DNA from: Paenibacillus sp. FSL R5-0623
GTDB lineage: Bacteria; Bacillota; Bacilli; Paenibacillales; Paenibacillaceae
Direction: 5' to 3'
Assembly (NCBI RefSeq): GCF_037974265.1
Contig: NZ_CP150233.1
Location: forward strand, 6,696,001 to 6,760,000
Length of the DNA stretch: 64,000 bases
The notes beneath the pieces are model-generated. The model had not been told where the DNA came from, made no database searches, and saw nothing but the letters and a program-made list of their open reading frames with translations. Below, in pieces: positions 16,939 to 25,919 of this stretch (the stretch's first letter is position 1; every line of letters starts with the position of its first letter). The position numbers and the translations under genes are program-made.

Positions 16939-19038
16939 CTATTGAGCCTGCCACAACGCAGGGACATTGGATGGTTCCCACCCAGACAAGGAAGTGTGGG
17001 ACTGCAAACATTTATACGTCTTACCGCTATAGGTGACCAGCTGTCCTACAGTATAGGCTGTATTCGCCTGCCAGGCGGAAACGCCCGGATTCGTCGTCCC
17101 TGTTGTTGTTTTCACGGTCACCGCATTGCTCGCAGCAGATACATTTCCCGCCGCATCCTTTGCTTTCACTGTAAATGTATACGAGGTATCCGATGCAAGC
17201 CCGTTGATGGTTGCTGTCGTTCCGGTCACGGATGTCGCCAGAGCCGTTCCATTGTACACATCATAACCCGTTACACCCACGTTATCCGTGGATGCCGCCC
17301 AGCTCAGCGTTATGCTGGATGTTGTTTGCGCCGTTGAAGCCAGATTGGTTGGTGCAGTTGGCGCTTGCGTATCACCTCCCGGCTGAGTCGTAGTGCTTAC
17401 GGTTACAGCATTACTGGCTGCAGACAGATTGCCGGCCGCATCTTTTGCTTTGATCGTAAAGGTATAGGAAGTACCCGCGGACAGGCCGCTGATTGTTGCG
17501 GTCGTTCCATTGACGGAGGCAGCAAGATTGGCACCATTGTAGACGTTATACCCAGTAACACCCACATTATCTGTTGAAGCATTCCAGGCCAGCGTGACCG
17601 AGTTCGCCGTCACATCTGTCGAGCGGGCATTTCCCGGTACGCTTGGCGCAGTCGTATCTGCTGGAGGCACTGCACCCCCGGTAGGCAGATCGGCTTTCAG
17701 TTTATTTTGGAGTGTTTTGTTCCGGTCACCGCTAAGCTCCCAGAACATCGCTCCGCCAAGTCCTTTGCTCTTGATATAAGCGGTTTTATATCCAATAGAC
17801 TCCGCATCGTCATAGCTAATAAAACGCTTGTTGGTCGCATTATAGAGATATGGCACCTTGGCAATGTCATTCCAATAACGCGTGTACCCGTTTTTGTTAA
17901 TGTAATTGGTCTCCAGATCATAGAAATCAAAGGAGCCTGCTTCCCATGTTCCAACGGAAGAACCTCCCGTGCAGGTCTGATACTGCCCATTACCCGCCTG
18001 TGCGCATCCATCCCAGCCACGGCCATAGAACGGAACACCAAGCACAAGTTTAGCGGCTGGCACGCCTGCATTCAGATGTCCTTGTGCTCCTGCAGCCACG
18101 TTAAATGTATTGGCATCCGGCACCCCAGCAGCTGAAGCCGCAGGGTCATAGTTCAACGGCGCGTTATGCGCGCTGACTTTTTGCCAAGCCCCGTTAAAAT
18201 CGTATGTCATAATGTTAATCCAGTCGACGATGGCAGCTATATTGGCAAGCTCTGTATTCGCAGCATAGGTTGTCGATGCTCCGCTTGCAATCGTAAGCAG
18301 ATACTTCTTGCCGTCCACTGCTCCAGCAGCATCCAGCTTCTCACGGATTTTGCTCAGAAGCAGTGTGTAATTTTGCTTATCCTCCGGACGTTTGCTGTTA
18401 CCATCAAGCCCGCCTGATACCGGGTACTCCCAGTCCAGATCTACCCCGTCAAAATTGTATTTCCGCAGGAAGTCGACGGCAGAGTTTGCAAATACCTCTC
18501 GCGTTGCTGCATTCGCAGCTACATCAGAGAAGCGGTTGGACCATGTCCATCCTCCCACGGAGATGATTGTCTTCAGATTGGGATTGATCTGTTTCAGCTT
18601 GTTAAGCTGATTGATATTGCCTGCAATGGGCTGATCCCACGTATCCCCTGCAAATGTCTTGCCGGTATCAATCCATGGATCGCCAAGCACGATCGTTCCG
18701 TTGGGCACATTGATCGTCTGGCTTTTTTCATTCTGACAGGTCCAGGTCACCGGGTTAGGGCCTGAAGGGTCAGAGTTTCCATGAACGCCGTTCCAGCAAA
18801 TATCGGCAAAAGCATAGTTGATATGCGTGACTTTGGTTGGGTCGATATCCGTTACATTATAGTTTCTCCCATACGCAGCCCAGGACGGGTAGTAACCTAC
18901 AATTTTATAAGAATCTGCAGCTGCTGCCATAGTTGGTTGGAACACAAAAGAAGGAATAATGACGGATAAGAGCAGGGATAGACCCAGGAGAAACTTTGCG
19001 GTTTTCTTGAAAGCAGTGCGTTTATTTAAATGTATCAT
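16939..19038 (-). CDS. Secreted GH18 chitinase with two FnIII and one CBM5/12 domain
   Basis: 699 residues. Signal peptide to about residue 40 (AAAADS). GH18 catalytic barrel at about 44-455 with the DxxDxDxE motif as DGVDLDWE at residues 197-204 (Glu 204 is the proton donor) and 'SVGGWTWS' upstream. Then two fibronectin III modules (about 465-550 and 560-645, each with STDNVGVTGY and KDAAGN), and a C-terminal CBM5/12 chitin-binding module (AWQANTAYTVGQLVTYSGK, WEPS). Family knowledge: an exported enzyme cleaving beta-1,4-GlcNAc chains, similar to ChiA of bacilli. Its ATG abuts the stop of the upstream chitinase with no spacer; its SD GGAGG lies inside that gene, so the pair is an operon. Confidence 0.95.
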   Translation of the reverse strand: MIHLNKRTAFKKTAKFLLGLSLLLSVIIPSFVFQPTMAAAADSYKIVGYYPSWAAYGRNYNVTDIDPTKVTHINYAFADICWNGVHGNSDPSGPNPVTWTCQNEKSQTINVPNGTIVLGDPWIDTGKTFAGDTWDQPIAGNINQLNKLKQINPNLKTIISVGGWTWSNRFSDVAANAATREVFANSAVDFLRKYNFDGVDLDWEYPVSGGLDGNSKRPEDKQNYTLLLSKIREKLDAAGAVDGKKYLLTIASGASTTYAANTELANIAAIVDWINIMTYDFNGAWQKVSAHNAPLNYDPAASAAGVPDANTFNVAAGAQGHLNAGVPAAKLVLGVPFYGRGWDGCAQAGNGQYQTCTGGSSVGTWEAGSFDFYDLETNYINKNGYTRYWNDIAKVPYLYNATNKRFISYDDAESIGYKTAYIKSKGLGGAMFWELSGDRNKTLQNKLKADLPTGGAVPPADTTAPSVPGNARSTDVTANSVTLAWNASTDNVGVTGYNVYNGANLAASVNGTTATISGLSAGTSYTFTIKAKDAAGNLSAASNAVTVSTTTQPGGDTQAPTAPTNLASTAQTTSSITLSWAASTDNVGVTGYDVYNGTALATSVTGTTATINGLASDTSYTFTVKAKDAAGNVSAASNAVTVKTTTGTTNPGVSAWQANTAYTVGQLVTYSGKTYKCLQSHTSLSGWEPSNVPALWQAQ

Positions 19039-20610
19039 CTAATACACAACCTCCTTTGTCGTTTGCGTACTCAGCCCGTTTAGGAACGGACGATGTGCGC
19101 TCGAAAACTGGTTATTCGTATATGCGTCCCAGTTGATTGACCAGGTCATAATCCCTTTTATCCCCGCATAGCCCGTAGACTGGTGCAAAGTATAGGAACC
19201 ACCGTATGACACACCTTTGATTAGATAATTCAGTGCCTTTTGCAGATCGGCTGGCGTTGTATAACCACCTCCAGCAGCCTGCTGGGAAGCCGGCACACCG
19301 ATGGCAATCTGATCCGGTCGCAAGGGACTAAAGAAAGTGCCCGTGCTGCCGCCTACATGAAAGCCTTGAAGCAGCATCTCCGCCATGGCCACATGGAAAT
19401 CAGCTGTCCCTTGGGCGTAAGAGCGTCCATCCAGCCCCACCATGGAGCCCGTGTTATAGTGCTGCACATGAAGCAGGGTCAGGTCATTACGTAAGGCATG
19501 GATGACTGGCAAGTATGCTCCCCAAGGACCGCCGTAGCTCAGATATCCACCCTGTACATAGGCCGTCTCCGGCGCAGCCGTCAGGATGAAATTGGCGCCG
19601 AAGTGTGACTTAACTGCTTTCACGCCTTGGATGAGGTTAACAATTTTCGGTGTAGTTGGACTACGGAAATCGGTATCCCCTGCATTCAGAGACAGGGAGC
19701 TTCCTTCCAGATCGATATCTAGACCATTGAAACCATACGTGGAAATGATTGATTTTAACGAATCTTCGAACTGCTGTCTCTTGGTCGCGTCGGTGAGCTC
19801 AATGGTACCGTTGGCTCCCCCCATGGAAAGCAGTACTTTTTTCCCCTGGCTTTGCAGATAGGCAATATCGGATTTGAATTCGGCTACCGTTGCATTGTAT
19901 GGAGTAAAAGCAAGTGTTCCGCTGCCATGTGAAATCGGTTCGGCAAAGGAGACATTAATGACGTCATAGGCTGTTGATACATTACGAAGTCTGATATTCG
20001 TTGAACCATTATCGAAGTTGTGCCAGTAGCCAATCAGCCATTTGCCACCGGTTGGCCCAGGATTGGATGATCCATTGGAAGTTGTTACACTGAGGGAGGT
20101 GCTCGCAGCGGATACATTGCCTGCGGCATCTTTGGCTTTTACCGTAAAAGCATAAGTCGTGCTGGCTGTCAGTCCAGTGACTACAGCTGTTGTAGTTGAA
20201 GTACTTGTCACAAGAACGCCGTTCCGGTACACCTCATACCCCGCTACGCCCACATTATCCGTGGATGCATTCCAGGAAAGACTCACAGAGGTGTTCGTGA
20301 TGGAGGATGAAGTCAGACCCGCAGGAACAGAAGGTGGTGCCGTATCTGGCGTTGGCGTTTCCCCTCCCGAACCTTCCCCGACGTATTTCCACAACGCGGG
20401 CACAACAGAGGGCTCCCATCCGGTCAACGCCGTGTGGGCCTGAATACACTCATAATCTTTATTCTGATATGTTACGAGGTCTCCTTTCTTGTATGCATTG
20501 CCTGCCTGCCACTGGGCGGCGGCATCGGCTCTCGGTGCAAACCACGAAATAAGTAGAAGAAATGCCAAAGCAAATGTAATGACCGGGCGGAATCGAACAG
20601 CTTGATTCAA
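19039..20610 (-). CDS. Secreted GH18 chitinase (ChiD type) with N-terminal CBM5/12 and FnIII
   Basis: 523 residues from a TTG at 20610 with SD AGGAGGG; an ATG 33 bases upstream lies ahead of the SD. Signal peptide to about residue 31, CBM5/12 at 33-76 (QWQAGNAYKKGDLVTYQ, WEPS), one FnIII at 93-178, GH18 at about 190-515. The catalytic motif reads NGLDIDLE at 295-302: the first Asp of DxxDxDxE is Asn, while the essential Glu 302 and the preceding Asp residues remain. ChiD-type enzymes act as exo-chitinases with transglycosylation. The binding module is at the opposite end from that of the downstream chitinase, so the pair is complementary. Confidence 0.93.
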   Translation of the reverse strand: MNQAVRFRPVITFALAFLLLISWFAPRADAAAQWQAGNAYKKGDLVTYQNKDYECIQAHTALTGWEPSVVPALWKYVGEGSGGETPTPDTAPPSVPAGLTSSSITNTSVSLSWNASTDNVGVAGYEVYRNGVLVTSTSTTTAVVTGLTASTTYAFTVKAKDAAGNVSAASTSLSVTTSNGSSNPGPTGGKWLIGYWHNFDNGSTNIRLRNVSTAYDVINVSFAEPISHGSGTLAFTPYNATVAEFKSDIAYLQSQGKKVLLSMGGANGTIELTDATKRQQFEDSLKSIISTYGFNGLDIDLEGSSLSLNAGDTDFRSPTTPKIVNLIQGVKAVKSHFGANFILTAAPETAYVQGGYLSYGGPWGAYLPVIHALRNDLTLLHVQHYNTGSMVGLDGRSYAQGTADFHVAMAEMLLQGFHVGGSTGTFFSPLRPDQIAIGVPASQQAAGGGYTTPADLQKALNYLIKGVSYGGSYTLHQSTGYAGIKGIMTWSINWDAYTNNQFSSAHRPFLNGLSTQTTKEVVY

Positions 20611-20906
20611 GCAAAATCCCTCCTGTACTAAGGATACGTTCACCTTGCAAACAAAACTTCAATTGTCCACCTGCATCTGATCTGTGATCGATTAGAGCCA
20701 GCCCCATTCAGCCATCTGATGTTGCGTGTCACTTCACTCCCTTCCCTTACCAAAATGGACCTTCCCTCTCGTGTTCTTTTTTTGCAGGCACCATCCAAAT
20801 TTTACAGGGAATTTACAGATCCTCACCCTGTATTTAATCAGTAAAATGCAAAAGAGATAAGGGATAAAATAGTTCTATTGGGGGCGAAAAATGTAATATA
20901 GCGCAC
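20611..20906. other. Upstream region of the chitinase operon
   Basis: About 300 bp with no gene. It must hold the chitinase promoter, but I see no convincing -35/-10 pair; several T-rich runs lie near 20770-20800. Confidence 0.4.
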
Positions 20907-20951
20907 AAAAAAGGTTTTCGTTCAAGTCCTTAGGAGACTTGAACGAAAACC
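20907..20951 (-). terminator. Strong rho-independent terminator of the pectin operon
   Basis: GGTTTTCGTTCAAGTC (20913-20928) with GACTTGAACGAAAACC (20936-20951), a perfect 16-bp stem; on the minus strand it is followed by TTTTTTGTG. It ends the operon that runs from 27748. Confidence 0.9.
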
Positions 20952-20985
20952 TATGTTAGATATTACGCAGAGAAGAGGGCATATC

Positions 20986-22050
20986 TTACCGCCGCAGCTC
21001 CCCTCTCCCTTCCAAAGGCTGCCATCCATCTACGCCGGACAGAATCAGAGGTACAGTGTACTCGGCCGCTTCCTGTTCGGTCAGTATTTTGGCCCAAGGC
21101 ACACGATCAGCAGCACATCCGGCACCAGGCCCGGCGCTGTTGTATTCCACATACTGAACGGTCTGCTCTGCATCTGTCTTGTTCCAGTTGTGCCATCCCT
21201 CCCGCTTCACATGAGCGCCGATCCAGCAGTTCAGAAAACAGACTTTGGCATGATGACGCCACGGTCTGCCCAGATACACCGACTGCGGTGGAGCATTGCT
21301 GGTCAGATCACAGTCCAGAAACACATAGCCGTAACGCACATCCTCCGGCGTAGAGGCTGCGGTAATCCAACCGTTCACTTGTCCATCCGCAGCCTCCGCT
21401 TCAGTCAGGCGATTCTTCGTAAAGATCTCACAGCCCTTAAACACTACCGTAGCCGAACCAAAAATAAAATCGATATCACCTTCGATGTAACAGTCCTCGA
21501 AATACTGCCGCAGTTTGCGCCGCTCGGCACCATCGCGTGGTCCGCCAAAGTAACTGCGATCCATGGGCTGCTCCGGCAGCGGGCCGGTGAAGATCGTATC
21601 CTGGTGACCGATCAAACGACAGCGGCGAAATACCGCCCGATCTCCATCCACATAAACGGCCAGCGCCTGACCAACTTGCTTGCCCGGCCCAGCAGCATTT
21701 ACGAAGGAAATCCCCTCTGCCGTGAAATCATCAGCACCAATGAAAGCCGTATAGGAATGAAACGTATGATATGGCGACCCATCCGGGAACTTCTTGAGTG
21801 CATGATCATCATACGTAATGATCGTCTGCTCCGCCCCTTCACCAATCAGGTGGATGCCCGGCTTCTCCATATGCAGCTTCTCATGATATACACCGGCCTT
21901 CACGCGAATCGGGACGTTTCCGATGCCATTCTCCGGCAGCGCATCAACTGCAGCCTGGATCGTCACATAATCCCCCGTCCCGTCTGAAGCAACAGTCAGA
22001 CAGGGAGCCGATGATTCCATTGCTGTATTTGGCAATCTCTGCTGTGTCAT
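20986..22050 (-). CDS. Pectinesterase (pectin methylesterase)
   Basis: 354 residues; right-handed beta helix of carbohydrate esterase family 8. Catalytic signatures: 'GHQDT' at 148-152 (Asp 151) and 'GDIDFIFGSA' at 191-200 (Asp 194), and a later 'YLGRPW' with the conserved Arg. It removes methyl esters from homogalacturonan. There is no signal peptide, so it probably acts in the cytosol on imported methylated oligogalacturonides rather than outside on polymer. Its ATG overlaps the stop of the GH88/105 gene by four bases (22047-22050), and it is the last gene of the operon. Confidence 0.92.
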   Translation of the reverse strand: MTQQRLPNTAMESSAPCLTVASDGTGDYVTIQAAVDALPENGIGNVPIRVKAGVYHEKLHMEKPGIHLIGEGAEQTIITYDDHALKKFPDGSPYHTFHSYTAFIGADDFTAEGISFVNAAGPGKQVGQALAVYVDGDRAVFRRCRLIGHQDTIFTGPLPEQPMDRSYFGGPRDGAERRKLRQYFEDCYIEGDIDFIFGSATVVFKGCEIFTKNRLTEAEAADGQVNGWITAASTPEDVRYGYVFLDCDLTSNAPPQSVYLGRPWRHHAKVCFLNCWIGAHVKREGWHNWNKTDAEQTVQYVEYNSAGPGAGCAADRVPWAKILTEQEAAEYTVPLILSGVDGWQPLEGRGELRR

Positions 22051-23159
22051 GGCAATCGCTCCATTTCCAGCGCTGCCAGCAGAAGTGGGGCCACCCCCAT
22101 AAAGGAATCGCTTACAACCGCTTCGCTTACATAGTAGTTGTACGAGCCATCCCGATCCAGACTTAGTCCTGCGCCATGACAGATCCCGTTTAACCGAACG
22201 CCGTCAGCCGTCTCCTCCACCAATCTGGAGGAAAGTCCTTGCCATCCTTTCTCCGCCGCAGCTCTGAAATGCGGCTCCAGATACCTTAAGCGCACACCCT
22301 TCGCAAGTGCATATACAAACATGCTCGACCCGGATGCTTCGAGATAGTTGCCTTTGCGGAAGCCCTGATCCAGCACCTGAAACCATAACCCGCTCTCCTG
22401 CTCCTGCACGCTTACCAAAGCATGGCACATCCGTTCGAAGATCCCAATGATGGTTCCACGCTTTGGATGGTTCACGGGGAAATGCTCCACGCTGTCCACA
22501 ATCGCCATGGCATACCAGCCCATCGCCCGGCTCCAGAAGTGTGGCGAGCAACCTGTCGATGAATCCGCCCAGACCTGCTCCTTCGATTCATCCCAGCCAT
22601 GATAGAGCAGACCGGTCCGCGGATCACGGGTCTGGCGTTCGATCAGCAGAATCTGATGTGCCACTTCATCCCATAACTCGGGGTGATGAAAGGTCTTCGC
22701 ATACTCGGACAGAAAGGGAGACGACATATACAGGCCGTCCAGCCACATCTGGAATGGATAGATTTTTTTGTGCCAGAAACCACCCTCCGACGTTCGGGGT
22801 TGCCCTGCGAGCTGTGCGGCCAAGAGATGCGCCGCTTCTGCGTAACGCTGATCTTCAGCACCATCCAGTAATGCAAACAGGTTTTTCCCTTGATTAATCT
22901 GATCCAGATTATATTCTTCCAAAGTATAGGTGCCAATAGAGCCGTCCGGCTGGATATACAGGTCCATATGTTTTTTCATAAAATCAACATACTCTTGCTT
23001 GCCATAATACTGGCCGGTTCGTGCCATCGCCATCAAAGTCATGCCTTCCACGTATGCCCATCGTCCCGAAGGGAACGCATGATAACCGTCCCCGTCACAT
23101 TGCTGGATAATTGTTGCTGCAATTCGCTCAGACCAGGATAACTGCGTCTGTACCTGCAT
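22047..23159 (-). CDS. GH88/GH105 unsaturated glucuronyl/rhamnogalacturonyl hydrolase
   Basis: 370 residues from ATG 23159, where SD AAGGAGG has seven-base spacing; an upstream frame extension lacks one. (alpha/alpha)6 barrel protein with the family phrases 'YVEGMTLMAMARTG', 'PFQMWLDGLYMSSPF' (the conserved Asp) and 'HFWSRAMGWYAMAIVD'. YteR/YesR-type enzymes remove the unsaturated uronic acid left at the non-reducing end by pectate or rhamnogalacturonan lyases. No signal peptide, so cytosolic, in step with the importer upstream. Coupled by overlap to the pectinesterase, giving a two-enzyme clean-up of imported oligomers. Confidence 0.9.
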   Translation of the reverse strand: MQVQTQLSWSERIAATIIQQCDGDGYHAFPSGRWAYVEGMTLMAMARTGQYYGKQEYVDFMKKHMDLYIQPDGSIGTYTLEEYNLDQINQGKNLFALLDGAEDQRYAEAAHLLAAQLAGQPRTSEGGFWHKKIYPFQMWLDGLYMSSPFLSEYAKTFHHPELWDEVAHQILLIERQTRDPRTGLLYHGWDESKEQVWADSSTGCSPHFWSRAMGWYAMAIVDSVEHFPVNHPKRGTIIGIFERMCHALVSVQEQESGLWFQVLDQGFRKGNYLEASGSSMFVYALAKGVRLRYLEPHFRAAAEKGWQGLSSRLVEETADGVRLNGICHGAGLSLDRDGSYNYYVSEAVVSDSFMGVAPLLLAALEMERLP

Positions 23160-23246
23160 AAGCAATTCCTCCTTGAATGTTGTACTCACCTAATACATAC
23201 ATGTAGACTAACGGATAACCGCTTCACTCTTCAAAGGTTGCTGTCC

Positions 23247-24221
23247 TTACTGCCGGCATATTGCCGTTGAATTGCGAAGGTTCAGCTTGGGCTGAATAAC
23301 TACCGGAACGTCGACCTGTTCATCACGGATTAACGATACAATCAGCTCTGCTGCCTGCACGGCCAGTTCATCCAGAGACGGGCCAATCGTCGTCAAAGCC
23401 ACTTCGGCATACTGCATATCCGGTAGATCATCATACCCGATTAACGAGATATCGCGTGGAACACTGTAACCTGCCTCAAGTAAAGCCCGGAGTGCACCTC
23501 GGGTGACCAGGTTGTTCAGTCCAATAAAAGCTGTCGGCGAATCCGCCCCAAACGCATGATTACGTATGGCAAAATACCCGTCTTCCCAGGAGGAATACGC
23601 TGGCAGCACATGGTCTTCGTTAAAATCCAGACCCGTACGCTGTAACGCTTCCCGGTATCCCTCCAGCTTGACGTGCTGGGAGTTGCCGATGAATCCGATT
23701 CGGCTGTGGCCCAGCGATTTCAGATGCTCCACTGCTTTGAACAGCCCTTCTTTGCGATCAATCTTGATGTAAGGAGAGTTCGGCGCTTCATCAGTACCCA
23801 GCACAAAACATGGCATGTTGAGTGTTGCAAACTTTTTCCAGAACATCTCCCGATTGTCCAGTGCATAGTCCCACAGAATACATCCGTCCACGCGCAGCTG
23901 GCTGAAGACATCCACGCCATCATCCGCCACAACCAGGATCATCTGATATCCCCGCTTCTTCAGCTCGGTGTGCAGACGGCCGGAGATGTTCGAGAATAAC
24001 GGATTGCTCAGCTCATCCAGTACAAAACCGATGATGTTGCTCCTGCCGGTCGAGAGCTGCCGAGCCAACATATTTTTCCGATATTGATGTTTCTCCGCGA
24101 CCGCAAGCACCTTCTGCTTTGTTGCCGGTTTGATCGCGGGATCATCATTCAGCGCCTTCGATACCGTGCTATAGCTCACCCCCGCCAATTTGGCAATGTC
24201 TTTAATGGTTATCAAAATCAA
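23247..24221 (-). CDS. LacI family transcriptional regulator of the pectin operon
   Basis: 324 residues. N-terminal LacI helix-turn-helix and hinge: 'TIKDIAKLAGVSYSTVSKAL' at residues 5-24, then 'KHQYRKNMLARQLSTGRSNI'. The rest is the periplasmic-binding-like effector domain. Start: TTG codons at 24221 and 24215 both lie near SD GAGAGGTG; I use the first. It lies in the middle of the operon, between the binding-protein gene and the hydrolase, so it likely autoregulates the operon through the palindromes at 27775 and 27951. The inducer is presumably an oligogalacturonide product, by context only. Confidence 0.9.
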   Translation of the reverse strand: MILITIKDIAKLAGVSYSTVSKALNDDPAIKPATKQKVLAVAEKHQYRKNMLARQLSTGRSNIIGFVLDELSNPLFSNISGRLHTELKKRGYQMILVVADDGVDVFSQLRVDGCILWDYALDNREMFWKKFATLNMPCFVLGTDEAPNSPYIKIDRKEGLFKAVEHLKSLGHSRIGFIGNSQHVKLEGYREALQRTGLDFNEDHVLPAYSSWEDGYFAIRNHAFGADSPTAFIGLNNLVTRGALRALLEAGYSVPRDISLIGYDDLPDMQYAEVALTTIGPSLDELAVQAAELIVSLIRDEQVDVPVVIQPKLNLRNSTAICRQ

Positions 24222-24255
24222 TCAACACCTCTCATACGCCTGAAACCCTAATTTC

Positions 24256-25851
24256 CTATTGCTGTGCAGATTTATAACGATCATATTGTGCCTGTCTGCC
24301 CGCAATAACCTGCTCTATATTCATCTTCTTCAATGTCTCAATATAACTGTCAAACTGGTCCAGACTGGCGTCCCCGCTAATAAACTTGAAGTTCATCTCT
24401 TCCACATATGTGGTGATGTCAGGCATCGCCATGCTCTCCACGCTCGCTTCATCCGGCAGGGCATAGACAAACGGGAACGGTTCGCGCACATACGGCTCCA
24501 GTTCCTTATCCATCTTCGCATGCCAAGGGGCTACGACGGAATCGGCAGAATCGGTGGATTGGATGTTCGGCAGATTTACCGGACCAATGCCGAGCTTCTG
24601 AATGTATTCATTGTCCTTGCCTTTGTCCGTGAATGTCTTCACGCCATTCTCTTCCGTATACGTGTCATCCTTGATGCCCCACGTATAATACGTCTGTGCT
24701 TCCTCACTTACGGCATAGTCCAGGAAACGGAAAGCAAGTTCGGGATTTTTACTATCACGTGTAATGCCAAAGATGCCACTCACTGGTGTACGTCCTACAT
24801 AGAACTGATCCCCATGCGGTCCTTTCAGTGGTAAAATGCCTTTGATGATCGGCTCTTCCGGATTGTAATCCTTGAACAACGGACTGTAGACCATCGACAT
24901 ATACCAGCTAAAATTAAACGTTGCTCCCGTCACATCCTGAGAGATGCGCGACGTGACCTGATCACTCGTGGTACTCGCATAATCCACCCCAAGCAGACCC
25001 TCCTTGTACAGTCCGTTCAGATAGGTCAGGTACTCCTTATAGGTAGGCTCATAATAGCTGAAATGTACCTTGCCCTGATCGTCTGCATAGAACTGGTTGG
25101 ACAGATCGAGACCAAACGCGGGGCCAAAGGCCATTGACACAAATTTTGCTTCCATGGACAGCGGAATCTCATCGGCTTTTCCGTTGCCGTTCGGGTCGTC
25201 TGTCTTGAACTTGCGCAGCATCGCCGTAAATTCATCCAGCGTGGTCGGCTCGCTTAATCCCAACTTATCAAGCCAGCGCACATTAACCATAAATACCGGC
25301 ATGTAGTTGCGGGTTAACGTCTGCTGCGGGATATAATACATTTTACCATCTGGCGTTGTTAAACTGGCTTTGACCGAAGGCGACTTTTCATATATTTTTT
25401 TGAGATTCACGCCGTACTTCTCTACCAGTTCATTAATCGGAATGAATAGACCGCTGTTAATGTACTTCATCAGCTGATCCTGATCCGGCAGGTACACGAT
25501 ATCGGGCAAGCCGGTACCTGCAGCCAGCCTCGGATTTACGGCATCCGCATAGTTCTGCGGCGGAATCAGATCCCAATCCACCGTTAAACCGGCGTTACTC
25601 TCAATTTTCTTAACGATGGCTGCGGTGGACAAGTCCACATTGGTCGTCCAAGCATTGGTGCCTAGAATAGACAGCTTGGCATCCGGTTGATCCGTCACCG
25701 GCCCTGCTCCGGTATAATTGAAGGCTGGCTCCGAACTGGACGTGGTACTTCCGGCATCGGTTCCCGCCCCTGTTCCGCCGCTACATCCCGCCAGGCTGAT
25801 TGCCAGTATCGCTGCGATTACACTTTTTCTTCCTGCCCCTTTAAATCTCAT
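24256..25851 (-). CDS. ABC importer solute-binding lipoprotein (LplA/YtcQ type)
   Basis: 531 residues. Type II signal peptide with lipobox LAGC (Cys 23), then a Gly/Ser/Thr linker. Long extracellular solute-binding protein of the Lpl/Ytc group with 'RLAAGTGLPDIVYLPDQD' and 'FGPAFGLDL'. Such proteins bind oligosaccharides and deliver them to paired six-span permeases. Context (permeases, GH88/105, pectinesterase) points to oligogalacturonides or rhamnogalacturonan pieces. Expected at the outer membrane face. No ATPase gene is in the operon; importers of this class share the general MsmX-type ATPase encoded elsewhere. Confidence 0.9.
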   Translation of the reverse strand: MRFKGAGRKSVIAAILAISLAGCSGGTGAGTDAGSTTSSSEPAFNYTGAGPVTDQPDAKLSILGTNAWTTNVDLSTAAIVKKIESNAGLTVDWDLIPPQNYADAVNPRLAAGTGLPDIVYLPDQDQLMKYINSGLFIPINELVEKYGVNLKKIYEKSPSVKASLTTPDGKMYYIPQQTLTRNYMPVFMVNVRWLDKLGLSEPTTLDEFTAMLRKFKTDDPNGNGKADEIPLSMEAKFVSMAFGPAFGLDLSNQFYADDQGKVHFSYYEPTYKEYLTYLNGLYKEGLLGVDYASTTSDQVTSRISQDVTGATFNFSWYMSMVYSPLFKDYNPEEPIIKGILPLKGPHGDQFYVGRTPVSGIFGITRDSKNPELAFRFLDYAVSEEAQTYYTWGIKDDTYTEENGVKTFTDKGKDNEYIQKLGIGPVNLPNIQSTDSADSVVAPWHAKMDKELEPYVREPFPFVYALPDEASVESMAMPDITTYVEEMNFKFISGDASLDQFDSYIETLKKMNIEQVIAGRQAQYDRYKSAQQ

Positions 25852-25919
25852 CCATCATTCCTCCTTGGTATGAACCATTTTGAACTCCCTTGAATGACAT
25901 GACACTTAAGTAAGTAAAG

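Noticed and set aside
17100..20360. Repeats in the chitinase genes as CRISPR or tandem DNA repeats
   Set aside because: They are FnIII protein modules of about 85 residues with diverged DNA, not short spaced repeats.
20953..21987. 344-codon plus-strand frame across the pectinesterase
   Set aside because: Antisense shadow of a well-supported gene; no ribosome binding site and no family resemblance.
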